From Isosphaeraceae bacterium (lineage in GTDB: Bacteria > Planctomycetota > Planctomycetia > Isosphaerales > Isosphaeraceae): a stretch of DNA of 64,000 bases. The notes beneath the pieces were generated by a model. The model was given only the letters and a program-made list of their open reading frames with translations, was not told the DNA's origin and ran no database searches. A program made the translations under genes and the position numbers. How positions within the stretch are numbered: the first letter of the stretch is position 1; every line of letters begins with the position of its first letter. The stretch covers positions 17,849 to 81,848 of the forward strand of contig JAJPJC010000450.1 in assembly GCA_021324445.1 (NCBI GenBank), written 5' to 3'. Positions 34,920-43,587 of the stretch are shown here, one piece after another.

Positions 34920-35405
34920 TCAGGCCGTTAGCTCCTTCACGGCCGCCACGGCGCGGTCGATTTCCTCGAGGGTGTTGTAGATCTGGGGTGAGAACCGCAG
35001 CCCTTCCGAATCACCCCCGGGCGTCATCGCGATCGCCAGCCGGTGCTTTTTCCACAGAGAGTCATAGGCCCGCGCCGTGGGGACGTCCTTCAGGCGGAAC
35101 TTGACGACTCCACCGGAAAGCTCGGGCTCGACGTTGGTCTTCAGCTCCACGTTGGCCAGCTCGGACAGCGCGCGCTTGGCGCGGCCGGCCAGGGCTTGCA
35201 CCCGGGCTTCCACCTCCCGGATGCCGATCAGCTCGAGCAGGTCGACGGCCGCCTCCAACGCCGCGACACGTGGATCATCCTGCTGGCCCACGGCCTCGAA
35301 CTTCCGCGCGCCCTCGAGCCGTTCACTCCAACCCGCCGAGACGATCGCCGGCCAGAGCTGCCCGATCCGCTCGGACCGGATGAAGAGAATCCCGACTCCA
35401 CCAGG
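34920..35405 (-). pseudogene. C-terminal remnant of a class V (isopenicillin N epimerase-like) aminotransferase
   Basis: The minus-strand frame, open from about 35405 to the stop at 34920, reads GGVGILFIRSERIGQLWPA, then GWSERLEGARKFEAV, then GQQDDPRVAALEAAVDLLELIG, and later FRLKDVPTARAYDSL. This is the C-terminal half of a PLP-dependent class V aminotransferase just after the PLP-lysine region. A stop codon precedes it in frame, and no N-terminal half with the lysine is found upstream. It is therefore a decayed or truncated gene. A complete protein is not possible. The adjacent frame (MTYHHEIVDRIRALVESGF at about 35387-35443) may be another fragment. Confidence 0.7.
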
Positions 35406-35538
35406 GCCCGAATCCGATCAACGATCTCGTGGTGATACGTCATCTCGAGTTCGCCTTCGCCCGGGGGCGCCGAGCCTCCCGATCACCGGCCTCTCCCGAA
35501 GTCTCCGATCCCACTTGCGGAAAAGATCCTCGACCCTT

Positions 35539-35799
35539 TCACGAAACGGGGAAAGATGGGAACCGGACGCAGGCGAATGCCTGGTTGTCGGTGGCGGCCG
35601 CGACAGGCTCGGCTCCTCGCGCCTTGAGCAGGAGCAACTCGATGAGGAGGATGAGCACGACGACCAGGGCGCCGGTCAGGAGGAGGGTCCTGGCCAGCGG
35701 AAGGAAGTCGGAAAGTCGGACGGGTGGTCGGAGTCGGTCGCCCAGGTAGCGTTTCTCCTTGCGACGGGACTTCTCCGTGTAATCCTCCAGGACGTCCAC
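35539..35799 (-). pseudogene. Possible small membrane protein fragment continuing a broken sigma-factor gene
   Basis: An 86-residue frame beginning at GTG 35799 with MDVLEDYTEKSRRKEKRYLG, then one strongly hydrophobic segment (LLLTGALVVVLILLIELLLL) and a short tail. The same frame is open upstream through DQPDPADFESTVRVD. There it meets the sigma-factor remnant at a run of C residues (plus-strand G-run at 35841-35847), one frame away. It might be a fusion product created by frameshift or a separate small gene. No family is recognised. The coding potential is uncertain. Confidence 0.35.
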
Positions 35800-36044
35800 G
35801 CGGACCGTGGACTCGAAATCGGCCGGGTCGGGCTGGTCGGGGGGGGTGCCCGTCCGTTCTCCACCAGCCGCAGATAGGCCTCGTGGACCAAGGCCGTGGC
35901 CTGAAGCGTCTGCCCGGGCCCCATGCGTGCGAGCCTGGCCGCGGCGAGCTTGCGCAGCTCGTCGTAGACCAACGGCAACAATTGCTCGCTGGCCTTCGGG
36001 TCGCCCTGCTCGATCGCCGACAGGATGCGAGTGACTTCGTTCAT
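35676..36044 (-). pseudogene. Truncated ECF-type RNA polymerase sigma factor
   Basis: From ATG 36044 the frame reads MNEVTRILSAIEQGDPKASEQLLPLVYDELRKLAAARLARMGPG and QTLQATALVHEAYLRLV. This is the near-invariant N-terminus (sigma region 2 start) of the planctomycete ECF sigma factor group. Right after AYLRLVENG the frame enters a C-run and turns into a non-homologous Pro/Arg-rich tail. Region 2.4 and region 4 are missing, so it cannot work as a sigma factor. It is a remnant of a signalling operon. Confidence 0.72.
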
Positions 36045-36445
36045 CGGTGGTCGTGGCCCAGTGTCACTCACGCGGTGGCGCGGTCCGCTCCCGAGCGCTG
36101 GCGGATCGCCGGCCGGGATGCGCCTGTTCCGGAGATTGCCGTGGCCGGAGTCGCTCGACATCTGCGTTCCCCTGTCCCAAAGACGGTCGAGAGGTGCCGG
36201 TTGTCAACAGATCCTGATCAGAATTGAGAGAGACGGCTCCAGGGCCCAAACTTCCGGGCCATCGGCGGCGGACTCATCATCATTGTAGCGAAGAGGACAT
36301 AGGAGCTCTCCACTAACGTGAGGGGATTGGATCGCCCGCGCCAGCGGGCGACCACCGCTTCCGGGCCGAGTCGGTGGATGGTAGACTCGATCCTCATCGA
36401 GGGCGGATCGCTTCGTTTGTCCAGGTCGTTTGGGGAGGGATTTCG
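36045..36445. other. Intergenic region, no gene recognised
   Basis: A 400-bp gap between the sigma-factor remnant and the HAF-repeat gene, which diverge. It contains a short perfect hairpin, CGCCCGC with GCGGGCG, near 36334-36351. GGGGAGGGA at 36432-36440 is the ribosome-binding site of the next gene. Small frames have no family support. Confidence 0.5.
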
Positions 36446-37504
36446 ATGCGATGCATGCCGATCCTATGGTCCGCCGCCCTCGGCCTGATCGCGATCGCCG
36501 CGGCGGCCGAGCCGCCCAAGAAGTACCAGGTGGTCACACCCAAGGACAACGACATCACCGCCACGGGGATCAATGGTCGCGGCGAGATCGTCGGCTTCGA
36601 GTGGAAGGAGGACGCGCGCCATCCCGGCGTGATCGCGGAGGTGCCGTTCTTCGCCAGGGGGAAGGCGATGACCTATCTCCCGCTACTGGAGGGCTACACG
36701 GCCACCTTCCCGGCCGCCGTGAGCGATGACGGGCGGGTCGTCGGCCGTGCCAGCAAGCCCGCGCCCCCCGGGGTGCGCGTCCACCTGCGCAACCAGGCCT
36801 TCGTCTGGGAGGCCAGAACCGGGATCCGCGGCCTCGGCGTCCTGGAGAACGACTCGGCCTCATTCGCCTGTGGGATCACCCGCGACGGCCGTCGCATCAG
36901 CGGCTATTCAGTAGGCGACAACCGGGTGCGGGCCTGCGTCTGGGACGACGACGGCGGGGGCTGGAAGAGTACGGCCCTGCCGCACGACTCCCGACTGCGG
37001 TCCACGACCGTCGTCATCAGCGGCGACGGCCGGTTCGTCGCGGCCGTCGACGGGGCCGCCCCCTGCCTCTGGGCGCGGGACGCCTCCGGCCGGTGGACGC
37101 GCGAGCGGATCGGGGACGACGGCGCGCTCGTCCCGAAGGCCGTCAACGACGCGGGCACAGTCGTCGGTGTGCGGTTCACCAGCGACGGCTTGACCCATGC
37201 GGCCCTCTGGTCGCGGCGTGAGGGCATCAAGCTGCTGCCGGAGCCCGCGGGCTACATCCGATCCGAGGCACTCGCGATCAACAACCCGGGGGAAGTCGTC
37301 GGCATGGTCGACGGCCCCGGTGGGTCGAAGATCGGGCCAAATGGCTTCGTCTTCGCGGGGGGCCGGTTGCGGCTGCTCGACGAGGGGGGCCCGAACTTCG
37401 CCTCCGCCACCGCCATCAACGACCGCGGGCAGGTGGCCGGCGTCCTGGAGACGAAGGAAGAGAACGAGCCCGCGGGCCCCGATGCGAAACCCAAGCGCGA
37501 GTGA
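36446..37504 (+). CDS. Secreted HAF-repeat protein
   Basis: A 352-residue protein with a signal peptide (MRCMPILWSAALGLIAIAAAA). Repeats of the extracellular HAF type follow, where strands with G-I-N-x-x-G-x-I-V-G alternate with A-F-x-W segments: TGINGRGEIVGF, AVSDDGRVVGRA, GITRDGRRISGY, AVNDAGTVVGV, AINNPGEVVGMV and AINDRGQVAGVL. The blades recur every 45-60 residues, suggesting a beta-propeller. GGGGAGGGA lies 5 bp before the ATG. The function of HAF proteins is unknown; binding of ligands or surface attachment is plausible. The next gene begins 49 bp later on the same strand. Confidence 0.82.
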   Translation: MRCMPILWSAALGLIAIAAAAEPPKKYQVVTPKDNDITATGINGRGEIVGFEWKEDARHPGVIAEVPFFARGKAMTYLPLLEGYTATFPAAVSDDGRVVGRASKPAPPGVRVHLRNQAFVWEARTGIRGLGVLENDSASFACGITRDGRRISGYSVGDNRVRACVWDDDGGGWKSTALPHDSRLRSTTVVISGDGRFVAAVDGAAPCLWARDASGRWTRERIGDDGALVPKAVNDAGTVVGVRFTSDGLTHAALWSRREGIKLLPEPAGYIRSEALAINNPGEVVGMVDGPGGSKIGPNGFVFAGGRLRLLDEGGPNFASATAINDRGQVAGVLETKEENEPAGPDAKPKRE

Positions 37505-37553
37505 GATCGATCGCGGCCTACCGCCTGCTGCCTGCTGGAGAGAGTGAGCCCTC

Positions 37554-39584
37554 ATGCGTCGACGGACCTTCCTCGCGGCCATCGGCGGCGCGCCGGCGGC
37601 CGGTGCCTTGGCAACGGGACAGGTGCCCCCGGGCGGGACACCCGGGCCGAAGAAGCCCTATCGAGTCATCGACACCCATCTGCACATCTTCAATACCCAC
37701 ACGAAGCTGCCGGCCCACTTCGGCGGATCCGTCTACCAGATGGCTCACGCCGAGGCGACCGTCGACGCCCTCCGCCGCGGGGGCGTGGACAAGGCCTTCC
37801 TGATCTCGTACACCTCGGTCGACATCCACCAGCAGATGCCCCGGGGCGTCGACCCGCGCAGCCTCTTGCCGCTGTATAGTAAGGACTACCAGGTCGCCAC
37901 CTGGAAGCGGTATCCCGACCTGTTCGACTGGTTCCCGGACCATATCGACCCCTCGCGCCCGGGCTATCTCGACGACCTGCGGCGCGACCTGGAAGCGGGT
38001 GCATCGGGGATCAAGCTGCTGCCCGTCTTCCACGGCTTCTGGCCGGACCACCCCGGGTTCCTGCCGGTCTATGAGCTGTGCCGGAAGCTCAAGAAGCCGG
38101 TGATCGTGGACCTCTCGTACTGGTACTTGAAATTCATGCCGCCGGAGAAGGAATCGCCGCGGCGTCGGGAGCTGGTCCGGACGTTCGCCGACTACGCGAA
38201 GCTGGTGGCGCCGATCTTCCGGCAGTTCGCGGAGGTCCCCTTCTCGCTGGCCCACACGGGCACGGCGCGGGTGGAGGCCGATTACGACGCGATCTTCCGG
38301 CTGATCGCCGATCACCCGAACGTCTCCTGCGACCTGGCGGCCGCCACCGGCTTCACCGGGCCGGCCTGGCTGGAGCGCCTGGTCCGCGCCGTCGGGGCCG
38401 AGAAGGTGATGTACGGGACCGATTGGCCCTACTGGGCCGAAGGCCCCGACGCCTATACGACCGGGCGGGCCCGCTGGACGCGAATCGCCGACGAGTGCCC
38501 CTTCCTCCTCGAAGGCGAGAAGCAGGCGATCCTGGCCGGGAACGCGGAGCGCTTCCTCCGCTTCGAGCTGCCGCCGGCGCGGAGCGAGCTGCGGCGGCAG
38601 GGCGAGGCGTTCCGCGACCGCGCCCGGGCGCTGCACCGCCGGAGCCTCGTCATCGCCATCCACGACCACAACCCGATCGGCCCGGACGTGCCCAGGATGC
38701 TCGCCGGCGGGGTGACGGCCAAGGTCTATCAGCTCGGGGTCGACGTCGAGATCAACGGCCAGTTCGCGGCCTCGGCGTCCCACCGTGAGGGCTGGACGCG
38801 CCGGACGCTCGCGGCGCTGGAGCAGGCGGAGGAGTCCATCCGTGCCGATCCGGGGCATATCCTGCTCGCCAGGACGGCCGCGGACATCGAGCGGGCCAGG
38901 CGCGAGGGCAAGGTCGCGATCCTGCTGGGCGTGGAAGGGGCCAAGCTGCTCGAAGGGCGGCTCGAGACCCTGAAGACCTTCCACGACCGGGGCCTCAGGG
39001 AACTGCAACTGCGCTGGGCGGTCCCCAACCAGGTCGTCGAGAACTCCGCGCTGACCGACTTCGGCGGCCAGGTCGTGCGGGAGTGTAACCGGCTGGGGAT
39101 CATCACCAGCCTGACGCACTGCCCGACGCGGGCGTTCTTCGAGGTCGCCGCGATGTCGGAGAAGCCGGTGATCGTCTGCCACTCGGTGGCCAACCGCACG
39201 CCGGCAACCGACGGCGACTCGCTCAGCGACCGGCAATTGCGCGCTGTGGCCCGGAGCCGTGGCGTGGTCGGCCTGCACTTCTACTCCTCCTATCTGGGCC
39301 CGATCCCCACGGTGCGCCAGGTGGCGGACCAGGTCGATTACATCGCCCAGGTGGTCGGGATCGACGCGGTGGCGCTGGGGTGCGACTTCTTCCCGACCGA
39401 GGGCGCCTGGGGGGACTTCCAGCGCGCCCAGGGCGCGCGTCAGATCGCCTGGGCGGTCCCCGACCTCGGGAGCCTGATCCGCGTGACCGAGGCCCTGCTG
39501 GCCCGCGGCTACCCGGAGGACGATATCCAGAAGGTCCTGGGAGGCAACTTCCTGCGCGTCTGCCGGGACGTATTCGGAGGCTAG
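37554..39584 (+). CDS. Tat-exported fusion of amidohydrolase-2 and membrane-dipeptidase (M19) domains
   Basis: A 676-residue protein with two hydrolase domains. It starts with a Tat-like signal (RRRTFLAAIGGAPAAG). Domain 1 (about 35-338) is an amidohydrolase_2 TIM barrel with metal ligands in DTHLHIF, a FHGFWPDH region, SLAHTG and the terminal Asp of YGTDWPY. Domain 2 (about 345-675) is a renal-dipeptidase-type M19 domain with HDHNP near 369, Glu in GVEGAKLLEG, His in SLTHCPT and VCHSVANR, and Asp in GCDFF. All expected metal ligands of both domains appear present. Domain 1 family members are decarboxylases or lactonases; M19 cleaves dipeptides and some D-amino-acid dipeptides. The two joined in one exported chain are unusual. 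The frame is continuous with no sign of sequencing error. Confidence 0.82.
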   Translation: MRRRTFLAAIGGAPAAGALATGQVPPGGTPGPKKPYRVIDTHLHIFNTHTKLPAHFGGSVYQMAHAEATVDALRRGGVDKAFLISYTSVDIHQQMPRGVDPRSLLPLYSKDYQVATWKRYPDLFDWFPDHIDPSRPGYLDDLRRDLEAGASGIKLLPVFHGFWPDHPGFLPVYELCRKLKKPVIVDLSYWYLKFMPPEKESPRRRELVRTFADYAKLVAPIFRQFAEVPFSLAHTGTARVEADYDAIFRLIADHPNVSCDLAAATGFTGPAWLERLVRAVGAEKVMYGTDWPYWAEGPDAYTTGRARWTRIADECPFLLEGEKQAILAGNAERFLRFELPPARSELRRQGEAFRDRARALHRRSLVIAIHDHNPIGPDVPRMLAGGVTAKVYQLGVDVEINGQFAASASHREGWTRRTLAALEQAEESIRADPGHILLARTAADIERARREGKVAILLGVEGAKLLEGRLETLKTFHDRGLRELQLRWAVPNQVVENSALTDFGGQVVRECNRLGIITSLTHCPTRAFFEVAAMSEKPVIVCHSVANRTPATDGDSLSDRQLRAVARSRGVVGLHFYSSYLGPIPTVRQVADQVDYIAQVVGIDAVALGCDFFPTEGAWGDFQRAQGARQIAWAVPDLGSLIRVTEALLARGYPEDDIQKVLGGNFLRVCRDVFGG

Positions 39585-39599
39585 AGCGCCTTACGGTCG

Positions 39600-39957
39600 T
39601 GTTGCGCAGGGGTCCCAGCCCCAAGTCTGCGAAAACCTACGGTAAGGAACCCCGTCGCTTATCAATCTGGGGAGGATGGGCCACCAGGAGGAGCCGAATC
39701 GGCGGGATGCCCCGAGACATTGCGCAAAATCATGGCGTACAACTCGCGGTGTGCGCAATGTTCGCCGACAAGCTGGCGTATTTTGCGCAAGGAAACAGGG
39801 TCCTATCTCGGGGGTCAACATGGCGCGAAATACCGCGTCCAGGGGCTATCGAGGGGGTGAACTGGATGATGACTCCAGTCCGGTGAACCGGCCCCTCGAC
39901 ATTGCGCACAACACGCTACCGCAGGTTTTCGCACGGATGGGGCTGGTACCCCAGAGA
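39600..39957. mobile_element. Inverted-repeat element interrupting the 5' end of a PIN-toxin gene
   Basis: The left arm (about 39606-39644) holds GGGGTCCCAGCCCC and GCGAAAACCTACGGTA. The right arm (about 39917-39956) holds the reverse complements TACCGCAGGTTTTCGC and GGGGCTGGTACCCC. Several ATTGCGCA motifs (39719, 39754, 39901) lie inside. No transposase frame is present. The element runs into the shortened PIN gene that follows. Confidence 0.65.
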
Positions 39958-40380
39958 GGGGGGGCTCGGCTCTCCGCGGTCGACCAGGGGCTGTCGCTCC
40001 TGGCTCTTGACCGCCGCCCCTCCGGAGCTTTGGGAACAGACTCTCAAGGGATCATCCTTCTGTCTCAAGCCACCTTCACAGAGCTGAGCGAGGTGCTCGG
40101 CAGAAGCAAGTTCGATCGTTACGTCACTCGGGAGGAGCGAGACGAATTCCTGGTTAAGCTCCTCGGTGAAGGAACTCTCGTCGAAATCAGTGAGACGATC
40201 CGGGAGTGTCGCGACCCCAAGGATAACAAGTTCCTGGAGGTGGCCGTCAGCGGCGAAGCCTCCTGTTTGGTGACAGGTGCCCAGGACTTGTTGAGCCTGA
40301 ATCCGTTCCGTGGCATTGCGATCATGACGCCGGCCCAGTTCCTCGCGAGCCTACCGCGAGTTCCCGAGAATGGAACGTGA
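39676..40380 (+). pseudogene. PIN-domain toxin (VapC-like, PIN_3 type) lacking its N-terminus
   Basis: The recognisable part begins at about 40045: ILLSQATFTELSEVLGRSKFDRYVT, then ECRDPKDNKFLEVAVSG with the conserved acidic cluster, and DLLSLNPFRGIAIMTPAQFL at the end. This is the C-terminal two-thirds of the putative toxin-antitoxin PIN family. The first strand with the essential Asp (usually VVLDTNV) is missing. Everything before 40045 is repeat DNA (inverted-repeat element and a GCCCCTCCGG unit) although the frame stays open to 39676. Without the first Asp the nuclease site is incomplete, so it is probably inactive. No antitoxin gene is next to it. Confidence 0.68.
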
Positions 40381-40450
40381 TGGCCGTCCGAATCAGGAGT
40401 CTGTCATCTCGACCGAACGCTGGTGTCCATCAAGGGAAGCGCGAGCGACG

Positions 40451-41734
40451 TCACTCGGGCAGTTCCTGCCCGCGGGTCTCGGGGGCGAAGACCAGGATGA
40501 GCAGGCCCGCCCAGAACAAGCCCGAGATGGCCACGACCGCCCAGCGCAGGCCGAGCGCCGCGCCCAGCGAGCCGCGGATCAGCAGGATGAACGCGCCCAG
40601 CACCCGGCCGAGGTTGAAGCAGGCGCTCGAGCCCGTGGCCCTCAGCCGGGTCGGGAAGAGTTCCGGGAAATAGATCGCGTATCCGGCGTGCAGGCCCAGG
40701 ACGAAGAACGCCATCACCGGGAGGAGTGCGAGGGCCTCGGTCAGCGAACGCGCCCCCAGGAAGGTCACCGGCGCGAGGACCGCTGCCCCGACGTGATACA
40801 CGGCGAAGGCGAAGCGACGGCCGCGCCTGGAGGCCAGAGGCGCGAACGAGAGCAGCCCGAGCAGGCCGCCGGTGAAGTTCATCAGCAAGTAGGCCAGGCT
40901 CGAGGCGGACTGGCGTTCCTCGGCCGAGGCGCGATCCCCCATCACGGTCGCGACCAGCTCGGGACCCCAGGCGAAGATGCCCCAGTAGGTCGCCAGCCCG
41001 ACGGTGGCCAGCCCGAGCCCCAGCAGGGCCCGCCCGCGCCAGGGCGGCCGGCCCAGCAGTTCGGCCAGATCGGCGTAACGCGGGCGCGAGGAGGAAGCGT
41101 CCTCGTGCCGCGTCGCGACCCAGCGCTCGGGCTCGCGCAGGCTCACCCGGATCCACAAGACCAGCAGTGCGGGGACCACGCCCAGCAGGAAACCCCAGCG
41201 CCAGGAATCGGGCCGGACGAAGATCATCCCCGTCACCGACGCCAGGCCGACACCGATGACGCTCGACGTGTGGAACAGACCCGACGCCGCGGTCCGGGCG
41301 TGTGCCGGGAACGTCTCGACCACCAGCGCCGCGGCAATCGCCCACTCGCCGCCCGTGCCCAGGGCGACCAGGAACCGCAGCACGTGAACATGCCAGGCGG
41401 CCCGCGCGAAGGCCGTCAACGCCGAGAAGATCGAGTAGACCAGGATCGTGGCCGCCATGGTCCGCACCCGCCCGTAACGATCGCCGAGCACGCCGAAGAT
41501 CAGTCCCCCGGCGGCGCCTCCCAGCAGGAAGGCGGCGAAGCCGACGTTCGCCTGCCACTCGATCGCCGATGTGCCCCCGCCGGCCAGCTCGCCCAGCATC
41601 GGCGTCTTGAAGATCGTGAAGAGCTGCCCTTCGTAGACGTCGAAGATCCAGCCCGCCGACGCCACCGCCAGCACCATCCAGTGGCCCGCCGTGAGCCCTT
41701 GGTACCATCGCGGATCTCGATCGGACTGGGGCAT
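40451..41734 (-). CDS. Major facilitator superfamily transporter
   Basis: A 427-residue transporter with twelve predicted helices. The MFS motif A in loop 2-3 is GVLGDRYGRVRTM. The loop between helices 6 and 7 is longer and basic (RVSLREPERW ... SSSRPRYADL). A second short LASRRGRRFAF motif lies at helix 8-9. Layout and motifs suggest the metabolite:H+ symporter group (sialate- or aromatic-acid-type), but the substrate cannot be fixed. The start at ATG 41734 is chosen because the frame upstream runs through the neighbouring permease in another register. It follows the amino-acid permease by 26 bp on the same strand and is probably co-transcribed with it. Confidence 0.85.
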   Translation of the reverse strand: MPQSDRDPRWYQGLTAGHWMVLAVASAGWIFDVYEGQLFTIFKTPMLGELAGGGTSAIEWQANVGFAAFLLGGAAGGLIFGVLGDRYGRVRTMAATILVYSIFSALTAFARAAWHVHVLRFLVALGTGGEWAIAAALVVETFPAHARTAASGLFHTSSVIGVGLASVTGMIFVRPDSWRWGFLLGVVPALLVLWIRVSLREPERWVATRHEDASSSRPRYADLAELLGRPPWRGRALLGLGLATVGLATYWGIFAWGPELVATVMGDRASAEERQSASSLAYLLMNFTGGLLGLLSFAPLASRRGRRFAFAVYHVGAAVLAPVTFLGARSLTEALALLPVMAFFVLGLHAGYAIYFPELFPTRLRATGSSACFNLGRVLGAFILLIRGSLGAALGLRWAVVAISGLFWAGLLILVFAPETRGQELPE

Positions 41735-41760
41735 GCACAGGCCTCCCGCCGAGGGGCTGC

Positions 41761-43257
41761 TCACAGCCTTGGGACCGCTTCGAGGGCCCTCGAGCGGAGC
41801 GCCGAATGGCGCCGGCTGTAGCCGAAATAGATCACCAGGCCGAGGACCAGCCAGACCAGGAGTCGCAGCCAATTCTCGGGGCCAAGGTGGAACATCATGT
41901 AACCGTTGACGAGCATGCTCAGGGTGGCGACCAGGGGGACCATCGGGGCGCGGAACGGGCGGGGCATGTCGGGGTCGGTGATCCGCAAGATCCAGACCGC
42001 AACCGAGACGACGATGAAGGCGAAGAGGGTGCCGATGCTGACCAGGTCGGCGAGGAATCCCAGGGGGGCCAGCGCGGCCGCGGCCGCGACCACGACGCCG
42101 ACCACGATGGTTGCCTTCCAGGGTGTCTTGAACCGGGGATGGACCGCCGCGAAGAGGCCCTGGGGGAGCAAGCCGTCCCGGGCCATCGCCAGGAGGATCC
42201 GCGGTTGACTGAGGTTGCCGACCAAAAGCGAGCTGGTCATGCCGGCGAGGATGCCCAGGGTGACCAGGCCGCCGGCGAACGTGAGGCCCTTGGCGTGCAA
42301 GGCCGCCGCCAGCGGGGCGTTGATGTCGATCTGGCCATAGGGGATCATTCCAGTCAGGACGGCCGCGACCGCGACATACAACACGGTGCAGATCGTCAGC
42401 GCCCCCATGATGCCGATCGCCAGGTCCCGCTGCGGCCGGCGGGCTTCCTCGGCGTGCGTCGAGATCGAGTCGAATCCGATGTAGGCGAAGAAGATCCGGC
42501 CCGCGCCCTCGGCCACCCCGCTCCAGCCCTTCTCCTCGTGCAGGAACGGCCGCCAGTTCCTGGGTTCCAGATACGATGCTCCGATCCCCACCACCGTCAG
42601 GATGACGGCGATATTCAGCAACACCATCGCGGCGTTGAACCCCGCGCTCTCCCGGATCCCGATCACCAGGATGACCGTCACGGCGGCCGTGATGAAGACC
42701 GCGGGGAGGTTGCACCACGCCTGGGCCGTCTGGCCGTCGGGGAGGGTCACGCTCCGGAGGAAGAAGACCCCCCGCTGGACATCGAAGTCCCAGGGTGCCG
42801 ACTGGAGCCGGGGGTCGATCGACACCGCCAAGACATGCCGCAGCAGGGCATCGAGGTAGTTCGACCAGCCGGCGGCGACGACGCTCGAGCCGATGGCATA
42901 TTCCAGGATCAGGTCCCAGCCGATGACCCAGGCCAGCAGCTCGCCGAGCGTCGCGTAGGCATAGGTATACGCACTGCCGGCCACCGGCACCATGCTGGCC
43001 AGCTCCGAGTAGCACAGCGCCGCGAACCCGCAGCCGACGGCCGCCAGCAGGAAGGACAGCACCAGGGACGGACCCGCGAACTCCCTGGCGACGAATCCCG
43101 TCTGCACGTACAGCCCCGTGCCGATCGTCGCGCCCACGCCGAGGCCCGTCAGGGCCAGCGGACCGAGCCGCCGATTGAGCCGGTCGCCGTCGTTCATCTC
43201 GCCGATCAACTGGGCGACATCTTTGCGGCGAAACAGGCTCGACGAGAACCATCCCAT
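41761..43257 (-). CDS. APC superfamily amino-acid permease (CAT-like)
   Basis: A 498-residue protein with twelve to fourteen membrane helices. The start region holds GLGVGATIGTGLYVQTG, the substrate-binding signature of the APC/CAT family, and FAYIGFDSISTHAEEARRPQRD is the helix 6-7 signature. The first ATG giving the family's usual N-terminus is at 43257; the frame is open to 43503 without a domain. A loop insertion of about 40 residues (about 170-210) lies between helices 4 and 5. A cationic or broad amino-acid substrate is likely from family. It is paired with the MFS gene, perhaps for related metabolites. Confidence 0.87.
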   Translation of the reverse strand: MGWFSSSLFRRKDVAQLIGEMNDGDRLNRRLGPLALTGLGVGATIGTGLYVQTGFVAREFAGPSLVLSFLLAAVGCGFAALCYSELASMVPVAGSAYTYAYATLGELLAWVIGWDLILEYAIGSSVVAAGWSNYLDALLRHVLAVSIDPRLQSAPWDFDVQRGVFFLRSVTLPDGQTAQAWCNLPAVFITAAVTVILVIGIRESAGFNAAMVLLNIAVILTVVGIGASYLEPRNWRPFLHEEKGWSGVAEGAGRIFFAYIGFDSISTHAEEARRPQRDLAIGIMGALTICTVLYVAVAAVLTGMIPYGQIDINAPLAAALHAKGLTFAGGLVTLGILAGMTSSLLVGNLSQPRILLAMARDGLLPQGLFAAVHPRFKTPWKATIVVGVVVAAAAALAPLGFLADLVSIGTLFAFIVVSVAVWILRITDPDMPRPFRAPMVPLVATLSMLVNGYMMFHLGPENWLRLLVWLVLGLVIYFGYSRRHSALRSRALEAVPRL

Positions 43258-43587
43258 CCCAGCAGTCCTCCGGTCGCCGATTTGGATCGCTCGCGATCCC
43301 TGAAGCCGGCTCCGAAGGGGAGGGTCGGAACCGCCGTACCGGGGCTCGGCCGCCGAGGTCCGCGCCGGGCGGTCGAATCCAGCGAGTCCACAGCCTACGA
43401 CAGACGAGCCGGCTGCGTAAAGGGACACGGCCGGCTCGAGCAACGGCGTCCCCAGGGAGTTGGTGCCGTGCCGGCTGCTCGGCCTTTCTCCCGGAGTTCG
43501 CAAGGCTTAGAATCGGGGGACCGCCCGAGGATTCGCACAGGCGGTGTGCTCGCGATCGATCGCCGACGAACCCCGAGGACCCCGCCC

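Noticed and set aside
41806..43587. Plus-strand extension of the acyltransferase frame across the APC permease
   Set aside because: The acyltransferase family begins at ATG 43588. The 590 codons upstream are antisense to the permease and lack any domain.
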